A stretch of DNA of 64,000 bases from JBGSQR01 sp964509295 (GTDB lineage: Bacteria; Desulfobacterota; Desulfuromonadia; Geobacterales; Pseudopelobacteraceae), in NCBI GenBank assembly GCA_964509295.1, contig CAZDWS010000007.1, forward strand, positions 1 to 64,000. Reading direction: 5' to 3'. Position 1 is the stretch's first letter, and each line of letters starts with the position of its first letter. Of this stretch, positions 49,809 through 58,385 are shown piece after piece. The notes below the pieces were generated by a model. The model was given only the letters and a program-made list of their open reading frames with translations. It was not told where the DNA came from and did no database searches. The translations under genes and the position numbers were made by a program.

Positions 49809-49853
49809 TATAATGTATTGTAAAAATTATATATGCAGTTTTTTTTCCGTCAA
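49809..49853 (-). promoter_or_regulatory. arsR-type gene promoter with inverted-repeat operator
   Basis: On the minus strand TTGACG (49853-49848) and a perfect TATAAT (49831-49826) are 16 bases apart, an almost consensus promoter. The -10 hexamer is one arm of the inverted repeat TATAAT-N11-ATTATA (49809-49831), covering the start site. This is the layout of an autorepressor operator for the regulator at 49520-49795. Confidence 0.65.
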
Positions 49854-49913
49854 GCGAAATACTGAAAAAACATCTAATAATTTTTTTAGTGATTTAATGG
49901 TGCTCTTGAGAAG

Positions 49914-50900
49914 TTATGCGTGAAAAATTTCAGAACTGAAGTGGCAGGCAGCACAATGGACAGTATTTTTGTTTTCCAGCAGTGGTGATTCCTGACGGCA
50001 GATTTCTTTGGCGTAAGAACAGCGGGGGTGAAAACGGCAACCGGTTGGAATAGTAAGAGGTGAGGGGATGTCATCGGTCAGTATGGTTTTGTTTTGTTTC
50101 TTCCCGCGATTTATCCCGGGAATTGATGCTATCAATGCTTCCGTATACGGATGAAGGCAGCGTTGGAAAAGATCAGCCGCAGGAGCACTTTCGACAATTG
50201 TGCCCAGATACATGATGCTGACGCGGTCACACATATGACGTAATACTGATAGATCGTGTGAAATCATTATCAAAGACAGGTTGTAGGCGGATTTCATGTT
50301 TTGAAGCAGGTTGATAATCTGGGCTTGAATTGAAATATCAAGAGATGAAACCGGCTCGTCGGCAATAATAATTTTAGGTGAAGTGGCCAGTGCCCGGGCA
50401 ATACCAATGCGCTGCCTTTGGCCACCGGAAAATTCATTTGGAAAACGATTGTACTGACCAGCTGAAAGTCCCACTGTCTGCATGATCTCTTCAACCTTTG
50501 GACGGAGGGAGGAGGCCGACTGTTTTTCAGAAATCAGCAGTGGTTCCGCAATAATGTCCCCAATACGCATGCGCGGATTCAAAGACGAAAACGGGTCTTG
50601 AAAGATCATCTGTGTTTGACGGCGAAAGGTAATTTGGTCTGTTTTTGAAAGTGCGGAAATTGATGTGCCAAGATAATTGATCTGTCCTTTGTCTGGCGGG
50701 AGCAGCCCGGCCATTATTTTACCCAGTGTTGATTTACCGCAGCCTGATTCCCCGGCAATACCATGTGTCTCTCCTTTAAACAGATCCAGACATACGTCAT
50801 CAACCGCTGTCAGGATACCGGAAGGAGAGGCGGGTGTGCTTTTGATCTTGAACTGTTTGAAGAGATTTGTTCCGCTAAGGATGGGGAAGTTGTTGGTCAT
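49914..50900 (-). CDS. oligopeptide/dipeptide ABC transporter ATPase (OppF/DppF-like)
   Basis: A 328-residue ATPase: Walker A GESGCGKST, Q-loop MIFQDPFSSLNP, signature FSGGQRQR, Walker B IIIADEP, switch His ISHD. The C-terminal oligopeptide-binding extension carries the HPY and cysteine motif (CLHPYTEALIASIPG, GCRFHPRCSYAKEIC). The start at 50900 overlaps the stop of the upstream oppD-like gene as ATGA. It pairs with the next ATPase; no permease or binding-protein genes follow on this strand. Confidence 0.92.
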   Translation of the reverse strand: MTNNFPILSGTNLFKQFKIKSTPASPSGILTAVDDVCLDLFKGETHGIAGESGCGKSTLGKIMAGLLPPDKGQINYLGTSISALSKTDQITFRRQTQMIFQDPFSSLNPRMRIGDIIAEPLLISEKQSASSLRPKVEEIMQTVGLSAGQYNRFPNEFSGGQRQRIGIARALATSPKIIIADEPVSSLDISIQAQIINLLQNMKSAYNLSLIMISHDLSVLRHMCDRVSIMYLGTIVESAPAADLFQRCLHPYTEALIASIPGINRGKKQNKTILTDDIPSPLTIPTGCRFHPRCSYAKEICRQESPLLENKNTVHCAACHFSSEIFHA

Positions 50901-51859
50901 TGGCAATTCCAGCAGCGCACATGATGCCCGGGATTGATTTCGTGAAGATCCGGTACCTGATTTAGACATAGTGGCAATATGTCAGGACATCGGTTGCAGA
51001 AACCGCATCCGGGAAGATTGTCGGATAGTTGTGGTGGATTACCGTTCAGAGTAGCAAGTTGAGTTCCCGGCTCTGCAAATTGAGGCAGAGAAGCTATCAG
51101 TGCTTTTGTGTAAGGGTGAAGTGGATTATCCAATAATTCCGAACTTTCAGCGGATTCCACAATTCGTCCGGCATACATTACGCAGGTGTAGTCAGATCTT
51201 TCAGCCACAATTCCCAGATCGTGCGTAATCAGAAGAATGCCCATTTCGGATGTTTTTCTGAGTGAATCAATCAACTCCAGTATCTGAGCCTGTATTGTAA
51301 CATCAAGAGCCGTTGTCGGTTCATCGGCTATCAGCAGCCCAGGATCGCAGGCCAGGGCCATGGCGATCATAACCCTTTGGCGCATGCCGCCGCTTAACTG
51401 GTGAGGGTAATCACGCAGCCGGTCACCGGCAGCTGGTATGCCAACCTTGTGCAGCAGGTCTGCAGCCCTGTCCGATGCGGCTTTTCTAGACAGATTAATA
51501 TGAAGCATCAATGGCTCCATAATCTGTTCGCCGATGCGCAACACCGGATTAAGCGAGGTCATGGGCTCCTGAAACACCATGGAAATCCGTCTGCCGCGAA
51601 TGGAACGCATCTCATCTTCGGTGATAGTTAAAAGATCCTTGTCGCCAAGGAAGATCTGTCCTGATTTGATAAAACCGGGAGATGGAATCAGGCGCATGAT
51701 TGACAAGGCGGTCATTGATTTGCCGGAGCCTGATTCTCCAACCAACGCAACCGTATTTCCACGATTGATTGTAATGCTGACGTCATTGACAGCATTAAGC
51801 GTGGCCGTTGTCGTTTTGAAACAGGTGTTTAGATTTTTTATGGAAATCAGTTCAGACAT
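50897..51859 (-). CDS. oligopeptide/dipeptide ABC transporter ATPase (OppD/DppD-like)
   Basis: A 320-residue ATPase with Walker A GESGSGKSMT, Q-loop VFQEPMTSLNP, signature LSGGMRQRV, Walker B LLIADEP and switch His LITHD. The HPYTKALIASLPQ and CxxCP...C C-terminal extension is typical of peptide transporters. It overlaps the OppF-like gene. It is divergent from the SpoIID-like gene; a TATAAT at 51924-51929 lies in the gap but has no good -35. Confidence 0.92.
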   Translation of the reverse strand: MSELISIKNLNTCFKTTTATLNAVNDVSITINRGNTVALVGESGSGKSMTALSIMRLIPSPGFIKSGQIFLGDKDLLTITEDEMRSIRGRRISMVFQEPMTSLNPVLRIGEQIMEPLMLHINLSRKAASDRAADLLHKVGIPAAGDRLRDYPHQLSGGMRQRVMIAMALACDPGLLIADEPTTALDVTIQAQILELIDSLRKTSEMGILLITHDLGIVAERSDYTCVMYAGRIVESAESSELLDNPLHPYTKALIASLPQFAEPGTQLATLNGNPPQLSDNLPGCGFCNRCPDILPLCLNQVPDLHEINPGHHVRCWNCQ

Positions 51860-51994
51860 AATTCCTCAAATCATCAAACCGGATGCATGACAGATTAACA
51901 AAGATAACGTAATTGTGCCAAGCTATAATTTTTTGCTATTATCCAGCTCAGGTCCTTGTCTGAACTTGAAAAGAAATTGACAGGGTACCTTTAC

Positions 51995-53152
51995 ATGTGG
52001 TTCTATCACCAGGTTTTGAGGCCTATATTGATACGCATATTGTTGTCATTTTTTCTTGTCATTTTATTGTTTCTTGGTAGAGGGAGTGTTTATTCTGACG
52101 CTGCCATGCCGGTGGAAATGATACGGATTGCCATTGTTAAAAATGTTCCTGAAATTTTAGTGGATGGTGAGGCGCTGCAGGCTTTCCGTGAAAATGGCAA
52201 ATCTGTTTCACTTATAACACCAGTCAAAATTACCCGATCAAAAGATACTCTGTTAGCTGATGGGGTGTCTTATCGTCGACTATCCTTCAGTTCGCCACAG
52301 GCTGTATTTATAAATGGAAAGCCTTATCGCGGAATTGCTGAAATAATACCTTCCGATAAAGGGTTACTGGTTGTAAATGAACTTCCACTTGAAACCTATC
52401 TGGTTGGACTGATCAACTGTGAAATATCTTCGGCCTGGCCAATTGAAGCTGTCAAAGCACAGGCTGTAATTGCCAGGACATATGCAATGTATCGTAAAGA
52501 AACCCGGAAAAATGCCGTTTATCACATGGAATCAACTGTAATAGATCAGGTCTATGACGGGTGTCTGATAGAGGATAGCCGTGCCACTCGGGCTGTGACA
52601 GAAACAGCCGGTGAGGTCTTGGTTCATAACAAATCCGTTATACAGGCATTTTATCATTCCAACTGCGGAGGCAGAACAGAAGCGGCTGAAAACGTGTGGG
52701 GTGCTGCATTGCCATACCTGAAGGGTGTTGAATGTGAGTATTGTTTGAATAACCCTTCTACAGTGTGGGAACAAAGTCTTTCATTAAAGGATATTGAAGA
52801 TAAGCTCCGTTCCGCCGGCTTCAAGGTGGCGATCATAACTGATATCAGAGCAGGTTCTGTTAATAACCGTGGCCGACTCAAGTCGATTGTGATAGTGTCA
52901 CCACGTGGTAATTTGACTCTGACCGGAGATCAATTTCGCAAGACAATCGGTTATGGTATTATCAAGAGCACCAATCTCAGAATTAAAGTAACTAATGGTG
53001 AAGCGGTTTTTAGTGGATCAGGCAGCGGTCACGCTGTAGGTCTTTGTCAATGGGGCGCCAAACAGCGTGCATTGGACGGTTTTACCTATACGGAAATTCT
53101 TTCATACTATTATCCAGGCACTGAACTTAAAATGCTCTTTGATGTTCGTTGA
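51995..53152 (+). CDS. SpoIID/LytB domain secreted protein
   Basis: A 385-residue protein from the ATG at 51995 (AGGG nine bases upstream; a TTG at 51956 also is in frame). One N-terminal membrane segment (about residues 10-30) is followed by a SpoIID/LytB domain: ELPLETYLVGLINCEISSAWPIEAVKAQAVIARTYA (signature, in part) and HSNCGGRTEAAENVWG, ending in GHAVGLCQWGAKQRA. SpoIID is a lytic transglycosylase of peptidoglycan in sporulators; homologues in non-sporulating deltaproteobacteria probably remodel cell wall. Confidence 0.85.
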   Translation: MWFYHQVLRPILIRILLSFFLVILLFLGRGSVYSDAAMPVEMIRIAIVKNVPEILVDGEALQAFRENGKSVSLITPVKITRSKDTLLADGVSYRRLSFSSPQAVFINGKPYRGIAEIIPSDKGLLVVNELPLETYLVGLINCEISSAWPIEAVKAQAVIARTYAMYRKETRKNAVYHMESTVIDQVYDGCLIEDSRATRAVTETAGEVLVHNKSVIQAFYHSNCGGRTEAAENVWGAALPYLKGVECEYCLNNPSTVWEQSLSLKDIEDKLRSAGFKVAIITDIRAGSVNNRGRLKSIVIVSPRGNLTLTGDQFRKTIGYGIIKSTNLRIKVTNGEAVFSGSGSGHAVGLCQWGAKQRALDGFTYTEILSYYYPGTELKMLFDVR

Positions 53153-53164
53153 CATGGTACTTTA

Positions 53165-54196
53165 ATGCTCGTAAAAGAATTTGACTACCATTTGCCACAG
53201 GAACTGATTGCCCGTTATCCGGTTTCCGAGCGTGACGCCTCCCGTTTGATGGTCTTGAATCGCCAGGAAAAAAGCATCAGTGATGATCAATTTGCCAATA
53301 TCTCCGGTTATTTTAATCCTGGCGATTTGCTGGTCATGAATGATACCAGGGTGATCCCGGCCAGAATCTTTGGTCGAAAATCCACCGGTGGCAAGGTGGA
53401 AATTTTTCTTGTACGGCGTGATGATGGGGCGTCAGAACGCTGGACCTGTCTGCTGAAGTCGTCAAAAGGTTTGCAGGAAGGGCAGTTGTTGAATCTTGAG
53501 GCTGGTATGACTGCCCGGGTTTGCAAGAAGCTGGAAGCTGGATCCTGGCAGATCGAGTTTTGCGGAGAGATACCTTTTTGGTCATGGCTGGATCAGGAAG
53601 GGCAAATGCCTTTGCCACCTTATTTGCAGCGCGATGCAGATATAAATGACCGTGAGCGATATCAAACTGTTTACGCCAGTGCACCTGGAGCAGTTGCAGC
53701 ACCTACTGCAGGTTTGCATTTTACCCGGGAATTGCTTGAAAAAATTAAGTCCAAAGGAGTTGGGGTTTCCTGGATTACGCTGCACACCGGATTAGGAACC
53801 TTTTTGCCGGTTCGAGTTGAAAAGGTAGAGGAGCACAAGATTCATACAGAACTCTATTCCATTTCTGACGCCACTGCGCAGGCCATCAAAGAAACTAAAG
53901 CTCGCGGTGGGCGTGTTTTTGCAGTTGGAACAACGACCACCAGGACCCTTGAATATGCGGCAAATGAAAATAATGAAGTCGTGGCCGGTGAGGGTGAAGC
54001 TGATATTTTCATCTATCCCGGTTACCGTTTCAAAGTAGTAGACGCCATGTTGACCAATTTTCATCTGCCCGAATCAACCTTGATGATGCTTGTATCAGCT
54101 TTTGCCGGTAAGGATTTTGTATTTGATGCCTATCGGCAAGCAGTAAACAAAAGTTTCAGATTTTACAGTTATGGCGACGCCATGCTGATTATTTAA
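53165..54196 (+). CDS. queA: S-adenosylmethionine:tRNA ribosyltransferase-isomerase
   Basis: A 343-residue QueA, which transfers ribose from SAM to 7-aminomethyl-7-deazaguanine in tRNA to form epoxyqueuosine. It starts FDYHLPQELIARYPVSERDASRLMVL (signature, in part) and has VMNDTRVIPAR, APTAGLHFT and FHLPESTLMMLVSAFAG. Length is standard. It is 12 bases from the SpoIID-like gene and 17 from tgt, within a queuosine/Sec operon. Confidence 0.96.
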   Translation: MLVKEFDYHLPQELIARYPVSERDASRLMVLNRQEKSISDDQFANISGYFNPGDLLVMNDTRVIPARIFGRKSTGGKVEIFLVRRDDGASERWTCLLKSSKGLQEGQLLNLEAGMTARVCKKLEAGSWQIEFCGEIPFWSWLDQEGQMPLPPYLQRDADINDRERYQTVYASAPGAVAAPTAGLHFTRELLEKIKSKGVGVSWITLHTGLGTFLPVRVEKVEEHKIHTELYSISDATAQAIKETKARGGRVFAVGTTTTRTLEYAANENNEVVAGEGEADIFIYPGYRFKVVDAMLTNFHLPESTLMMLVSAFAGKDFVFDAYRQAVNKSFRFYSYGDAMLII

Positions 54197-54213
54197 TTTT
54201 TCAGGGTATATAT

Positions 54214-55347
54214 TTGTCAGCTTCCAATTTTTCAGTTGTACATCGTGATTCGTCCTGTTCCGCCCGTCTTGGCTCTTTAAAGACGGAGCACGGAACCATA
54301 GAAACCCCGATTTTTATGCCGGTCGGGACAAATGCCACGGTCAAGGCCATGACGCCTGAAGACCTGCTGGCGATTAATGCCCAGATTATCCTTTCCAACA
54401 CCTATCACCTGTACCTGCGTCCCGGCCACCATCTGGTTGAAAAAATGGGGGGGCTTCACAAATTCATGAACTGGAATCGCCCTATTTTAACTGATAGCGG
54501 TGGATTCCAGGTTTTCAGTCTTGGGGAATTGCGTAAGATCACTGAAGATGGTGTCAAGTTCCAATCCCATATTGATGGTTCCTATCACGTCTTGACCCCT
54601 GAGTTTGCCACACAGATTCAGGAATCACTGGGTGCCGATATTATCATGTGCTTTGACGAGTGTCCGCCTGCCACGGCAGATAAAAACTATGTGGCTCGCT
54701 CACTTGATATGACTACCCGTTGGGCCAAGCGCTGTAAAGATGTGCACAAACGGGAAGGGCAGCAACTGTTCGGTATCATTCAGGGCGGCATGCATTATGA
54801 CCTTCGTGCCCGCAGCCTGGAAGACATCTGTTCCATCGGCTTTGACGGTTATGCGCTGGGAGGTCTGTCAGTAGGCGAAGAAAAAGAGCAGATGTATGGT
54901 GTGATGGAAGCCTGTAGTTCGATGATGCCCCAGGACGCCCCTCGATATATTATGGGTATTGGAGCACCGGAAGACCTTGTAGAAGCGGTCTGGCATGGTT
55001 ATGATATGTTTGACTGCGTCATGCCGACACGCAATGCACGTAACGGTATGCTTTTTACCAGTCAGGGCCGGATTAATATCAAGGCCAAGATTTATGAAGA
55101 GGACGCAGGGCCTCTGGATCCTGAATGCGGCTGCTACGTCTGTAGGAATTATTCTCGTGCATATCTCAGGCATCTCTATCGTGCCGGAGAAATTCTTGCC
55201 TCAAATTTAAATAGCTATCATAATCTTTACTATTATCTGGATTTGATGAAAAAGATGCGTGAAGCAATTCAAAATAATAGTTTCACCGAGTTTCGTAGGA
55301 ATTTTTTCAAAAATATGGTAAACAATCAAAAAATCAAAGGAGAATGA
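54214..55347 (+). CDS. tgt: queuine tRNA-ribosyltransferase (tRNA-guanine transglycosylase)
   Basis: A 377-residue TGT that exchanges G34 for preQ1 in tRNAs with GUN anticodons. Asp94 lies in LTDSGGFQVFSL; GYALGGLSVGE and MPTRNARNG hold further active-site residues, and the zinc site is CGCYVC...H. The start is TTG at 54214 with AGGG seven bases upstream. It sits between queA and yajC, the common arrangement queA-tgt-yajC-secD-secF. Confidence 0.96.
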   Translation: MSASNFSVVHRDSSCSARLGSLKTEHGTIETPIFMPVGTNATVKAMTPEDLLAINAQIILSNTYHLYLRPGHHLVEKMGGLHKFMNWNRPILTDSGGFQVFSLGELRKITEDGVKFQSHIDGSYHVLTPEFATQIQESLGADIIMCFDECPPATADKNYVARSLDMTTRWAKRCKDVHKREGQQLFGIIQGGMHYDLRARSLEDICSIGFDGYALGGLSVGEEKEQMYGVMEACSSMMPQDAPRYIMGIGAPEDLVEAVWHGYDMFDCVMPTRNARNGMLFTSQGRINIKAKIYEEDAGPLDPECGCYVCRNYSRAYLRHLYRAGEILASNLNSYHNLYYYLDLMKKMREAIQNNSFTEFRRNFFKNMVNNQKIKGE

Positions 55348-55351
55348 GTCT

Positions 55352-55681
55352 ATGTTAGGTTTAGCTTTTGCAATGTCCGGTGCACCTGGTGGAGCTGCTG
55401 CTGGAGCATCAGGTGGTATGATGGCCTCTTTAAATCAATTCCTTCCACTGGTACTAATGTTTGCCATTTTCTACTTTCTATTGATCCGTCCACAGCAGAA
55501 AAAGGCCAAAGAGCATAAAGCCCTTCTGGAAGCTATTAAGAAAGGTGACAATGTGGTTACTGCCAGCGGCATTTTTGGCAAGGTTATGTCAGTTGAAGAT
55601 GGTGTCGTAGCTCTTGAAGTCGCAACAGGTGTGGTTATCAAAATCGGTAAAGAGCATATTGCCGGACTTATTACCAAGTAA
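55352..55681 (+). CDS. yajC: preprotein translocase subunit YajC
   Basis: A 109-residue protein with one membrane helix (about 28-47, FLPLVLMFAIFYFLLIRPQQKK region) and the DxV-like domain GDNVVTASGIFGKV. YajC is an accessory of the SecDF complex. AAAGGAG precedes the ATG. The Gly/Ala-rich N-terminal segment is usual for the family. Confidence 0.94.
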   Translation: MLGLAFAMSGAPGGAAAGASGGMMASLNQFLPLVLMFAIFYFLLIRPQQKKAKEHKALLEAIKKGDNVVTASGIFGKVMSVEDGVVALEVATGVVIKIGKEHIAGLITK

Positions 55682-55761
55682 TTTTAAATACCCATATTTA
55701 TCATTATGTTTGCAGTTAAATAATAAACAAATGGAATAATTCCGAAGGGAGCCCAAGCTTT

Positions 55762-57354
55762 ATGCCTAAAGGAACTGGCTGGCGCATAAGCCTGATATGC
55801 ATCTTCGTTCTACTGTCTTTTCTCTATCTGACTCCCACACTGGTTGCCAATCTGCCTGCGTGGTGGACCGGACTTCTGCCTAAAGACAAGATCCATCTTG
55901 GACTTGACCTTCAGGGTGGAACCCATCTGGTGCTTGAGGTGGATACGGATAAGGCTGTGGAAGGAACACTGGATATTGTAGCTACCGATCTTGAAGATAC
56001 ACTGAACAGCAAGAATCTCCGTTTCAAGAAAATCAACCGTTCAGGTGCAGATAAAGTATCGTTGCTGCTGTATGAGAAGGGGACCGCTGAGACTGTTCAG
56101 AAACTTCTCAAGGATAAGTATCCCAACTACGATCAGAGCTCCATCTATGATGAAGGTGGTTTTGTCGGGCTTAGCCTGAAAATGCCTGAAATTCAGGTAC
56201 AGGATCGCAAGGATAAGTCTGTAATACAGGCACTGGAAACAATTCGTAACAGGATAGACCAGTTCGGTGTTTCCGAGCCGACCATTCAGCGTGAAGGGAT
56301 CAATCATATTGTTGTTCAGCTCCCTGGCATCAAGGATCCGCAGAGGGCAATCGATTTGATCGGCAAGACAGCCCGTCTCGAATTCAAGATGGTGCGTGAG
56401 GATATACCGGCAAACTCAGCAAGTATTCCTGAAGATGCCGAACTGCTGAAGGAAAAAATGGTAGATCGTACAACGGGTGCTGTTACGGAAATACCACTGG
56501 TTGTTCAGAAAAAGACGATAATAACCGGTGACCTTCTGACAGATGCCCAGGTACGGATCGACTCACAATTCAATCAGCCTTATGTAGGTATTGAATTTAA
56601 TGCTCTCGGTGCCAAGCTGTTTGATCAGGTTACTGCTACCAACGTTGGCAAGCGCTTTGCCATAGTGCTTGATAGCAATGTGTATTCTGCACCGGTCATC
56701 AGAGAACGTATCTCCGGCGGAAGTGCACAAATTTCCGGTAATTTTACCGAAAAGACGGCTGCCGACCTGGCAATTGTTCTCCGCGCCGGTGCATTGCCTG
56801 CGCCGGTTAAAATTATTCAGAATATGACAGTTGGACCATCACTTGGTCAGGATTCTATTAACAAAGGACTCTATGCCGGTGTTATCGGTGTCTTTCTGGT
56901 TATTGTCTTCATGGGTATTTACTACAAGCTGTCTGGCATGATCGCCAATTTCGGCATGGTCTTGAACGTGCTTTACCTGATGGGTTCGCTGGCGGCCCTT
57001 GGCGCTACTCTGACATTGCCCGGTATTGCCGCGATTGTTCTGCTGATCGGTATGTCAGTGGACTCAAACGTTATTATATTTGAGCGTATTCGTGAAGAAC
57101 TCAAGCTGGGGAAGTCTCCTAAATCCGCCCTGGATGCCGGCTATGATAAGGCGTTTCTGACTGTCATGGACTCTCATGTTACCACCTTGATAACTGCAGC
57201 AGTACTGTTTCAGTTCGGTACCGGTCCGGTCAAAGGTTTTGCCGTGTCACTCAGTCTGGGTATCATTATCAATCTGTTCACCGCTTTGATTGGTACCAAG
57301 GTAATCTTTGACATGTTTCTGCATAAGGGCAATGTCAAAAAAATGAGCATATAG
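55762..57354 (+). CDS. secD: protein translocase subunit SecD
   Basis: A 530-residue SecD: TM1 (about 8-26), a large periplasmic P1 domain with LGLDLQGGTHLVLEV near its start and RNRIDQFGVSEPTIQ, then five membrane helices near the C-terminus with the GMSVDSNVIIFERIREEL motif. It uses the proton gradient to pull preproteins out of SecYEG. It is a separate gene from secF, 14 bases apart. An 80-base gap precedes it. Confidence 0.96.
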   Translation: MPKGTGWRISLICIFVLLSFLYLTPTLVANLPAWWTGLLPKDKIHLGLDLQGGTHLVLEVDTDKAVEGTLDIVATDLEDTLNSKNLRFKKINRSGADKVSLLLYEKGTAETVQKLLKDKYPNYDQSSIYDEGGFVGLSLKMPEIQVQDRKDKSVIQALETIRNRIDQFGVSEPTIQREGINHIVVQLPGIKDPQRAIDLIGKTARLEFKMVREDIPANSASIPEDAELLKEKMVDRTTGAVTEIPLVVQKKTIITGDLLTDAQVRIDSQFNQPYVGIEFNALGAKLFDQVTATNVGKRFAIVLDSNVYSAPVIRERISGGSAQISGNFTEKTAADLAIVLRAGALPAPVKIIQNMTVGPSLGQDSINKGLYAGVIGVFLVIVFMGIYYKLSGMIANFGMVLNVLYLMGSLAALGATLTLPGIAAIVLLIGMSVDSNVIIFERIREELKLGKSPKSALDAGYDKAFLTVMDSHVTTLITAAVLFQFGTGPVKGFAVSLSLGIIINLFTALIGTKVIFDMFLHKGNVKKMSI

Positions 57355-57368
57355 GGGGAATTGGGTCA

Positions 57369-58289
57369 ATGGAAATTTTGGGCAAAACTAATATAGACTT
57401 TATCGGAATGCAGAAAATATCGTTCGTTATTTCCGCAATAATATCCCTGATCGGAATTATCGGCATTATCCAGATCGCCCGTGGCGCAGCCAATATGGGT
57501 ATAGATTTTTCAGGTGGCACATCGATCCAACTGAAGTTTGATAAGGCATTCCAGATTGCTGATGCACGTGCAGCACTGCACAAAAATGGGATTGTCAAGG
57601 CCGATCTTCAAGAGGTCAAAGATGGCAACAAGCTTTTGATCAAACTTGACAACAATGTGGGATCAGCACTTGGTAAACCTGCTGAAGCGGTACAGAACGC
57701 ATTGAAAAAAGAGTTTGTGAACAACCCTTTTGTGATCGAGAGCTCTTCTGAGATCGGGCCAACAATTGGTGACAAACTCCGCAACGATACTCTGACAGCT
57801 GTTGCCATCTCGTTCCTGGGGATTATTCTTTATATCGCCTGGAGATTCGACTTTAAGTTTGGGATTGGGGCCGTAGTATCTACCATGCATGACTGTCTGG
57901 CCATGTTTGCTGCGTTTTATCTGTTTGATAAGGAAATCAACCTGTTGTTCATTACTGCAGTCTTGACGATTGCGGGATATTCCCTGACTGATACCGTTGT
58001 CGTGTTTGACAGGATCCGAGAGAATCTTCACAAAAACCTCAAGGGCTCCATGCATAACATTTTTAACGACAGTATCAATGAAGTGTTGTCTCGTACTATT
58101 GTGACGTCTTTTACCACCTTTATGGCAGCTGGTGCGTTGTTTTTTGTCGGAGGCGAAGTTATTCATGATTTTGCTTTTGCACTTCTGGTCGGTATCCTGA
58201 TTGCTACATATTCTTCAGTGTTCGTGGCCAGTCCGGTTGTTGTTATCCTGGAGAATCGTGCATTGCAGAAGCTGGCTCAAAAAGTTTAG
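57369..58289 (+). CDS. secF: protein translocase subunit SecF
   Basis: A 306-residue SecF: TM1 (about 14-36), GIDFSGGTSIQLKF at the start of the periplasmic domain, then five helices with IAGYSLTDTVVVFDRIREN. It pairs with SecD in the proton-driven translocation step. The terminator downstream closes the queA-tgt-yajC-secDF operon. Confidence 0.96.
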   Translation: MEILGKTNIDFIGMQKISFVISAIISLIGIIGIIQIARGAANMGIDFSGGTSIQLKFDKAFQIADARAALHKNGIVKADLQEVKDGNKLLIKLDNNVGSALGKPAEAVQNALKKEFVNNPFVIESSSEIGPTIGDKLRNDTLTAVAISFLGIILYIAWRFDFKFGIGAVVSTMHDCLAMFAAFYLFDKEINLLFITAVLTIAGYSLTDTVVVFDRIRENLHKNLKGSMHNIFNDSINEVLSRTIVTSFTTFMAAGALFFVGGEVIHDFAFALLVGILIATYSSVFVASPVVVILENRALQKLAQKV

Positions 58290-58312
58290 ATTTTACAGGG
58301 AACTGCGTAACG

Positions 58313-58343
58313 AAATCCCCCGCCTGTCGGGGGATTTTTTTTT
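58313..58343 (+). terminator. intrinsic terminator after secF
   Basis: AAATCCCCC (58313-58321) and GGGGGATTT (58329-58337) form a 9-bp stem with a 7-base loop, continuing into a run of nine Ts. It is 24 bases after secF. Confidence 0.93.
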
Positions 58344-58385
58344 AAGTCAAACAGGTCGGTAAAAGTTTTAACAGAAAGACTATTA

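Noticed and set aside
51895..51929. TTAACA ... TATAAT as promoter of the SpoIID-like gene
   Set aside because: The spacing is 23 bases, too long for a sigma-70 promoter; only the -10 is good.
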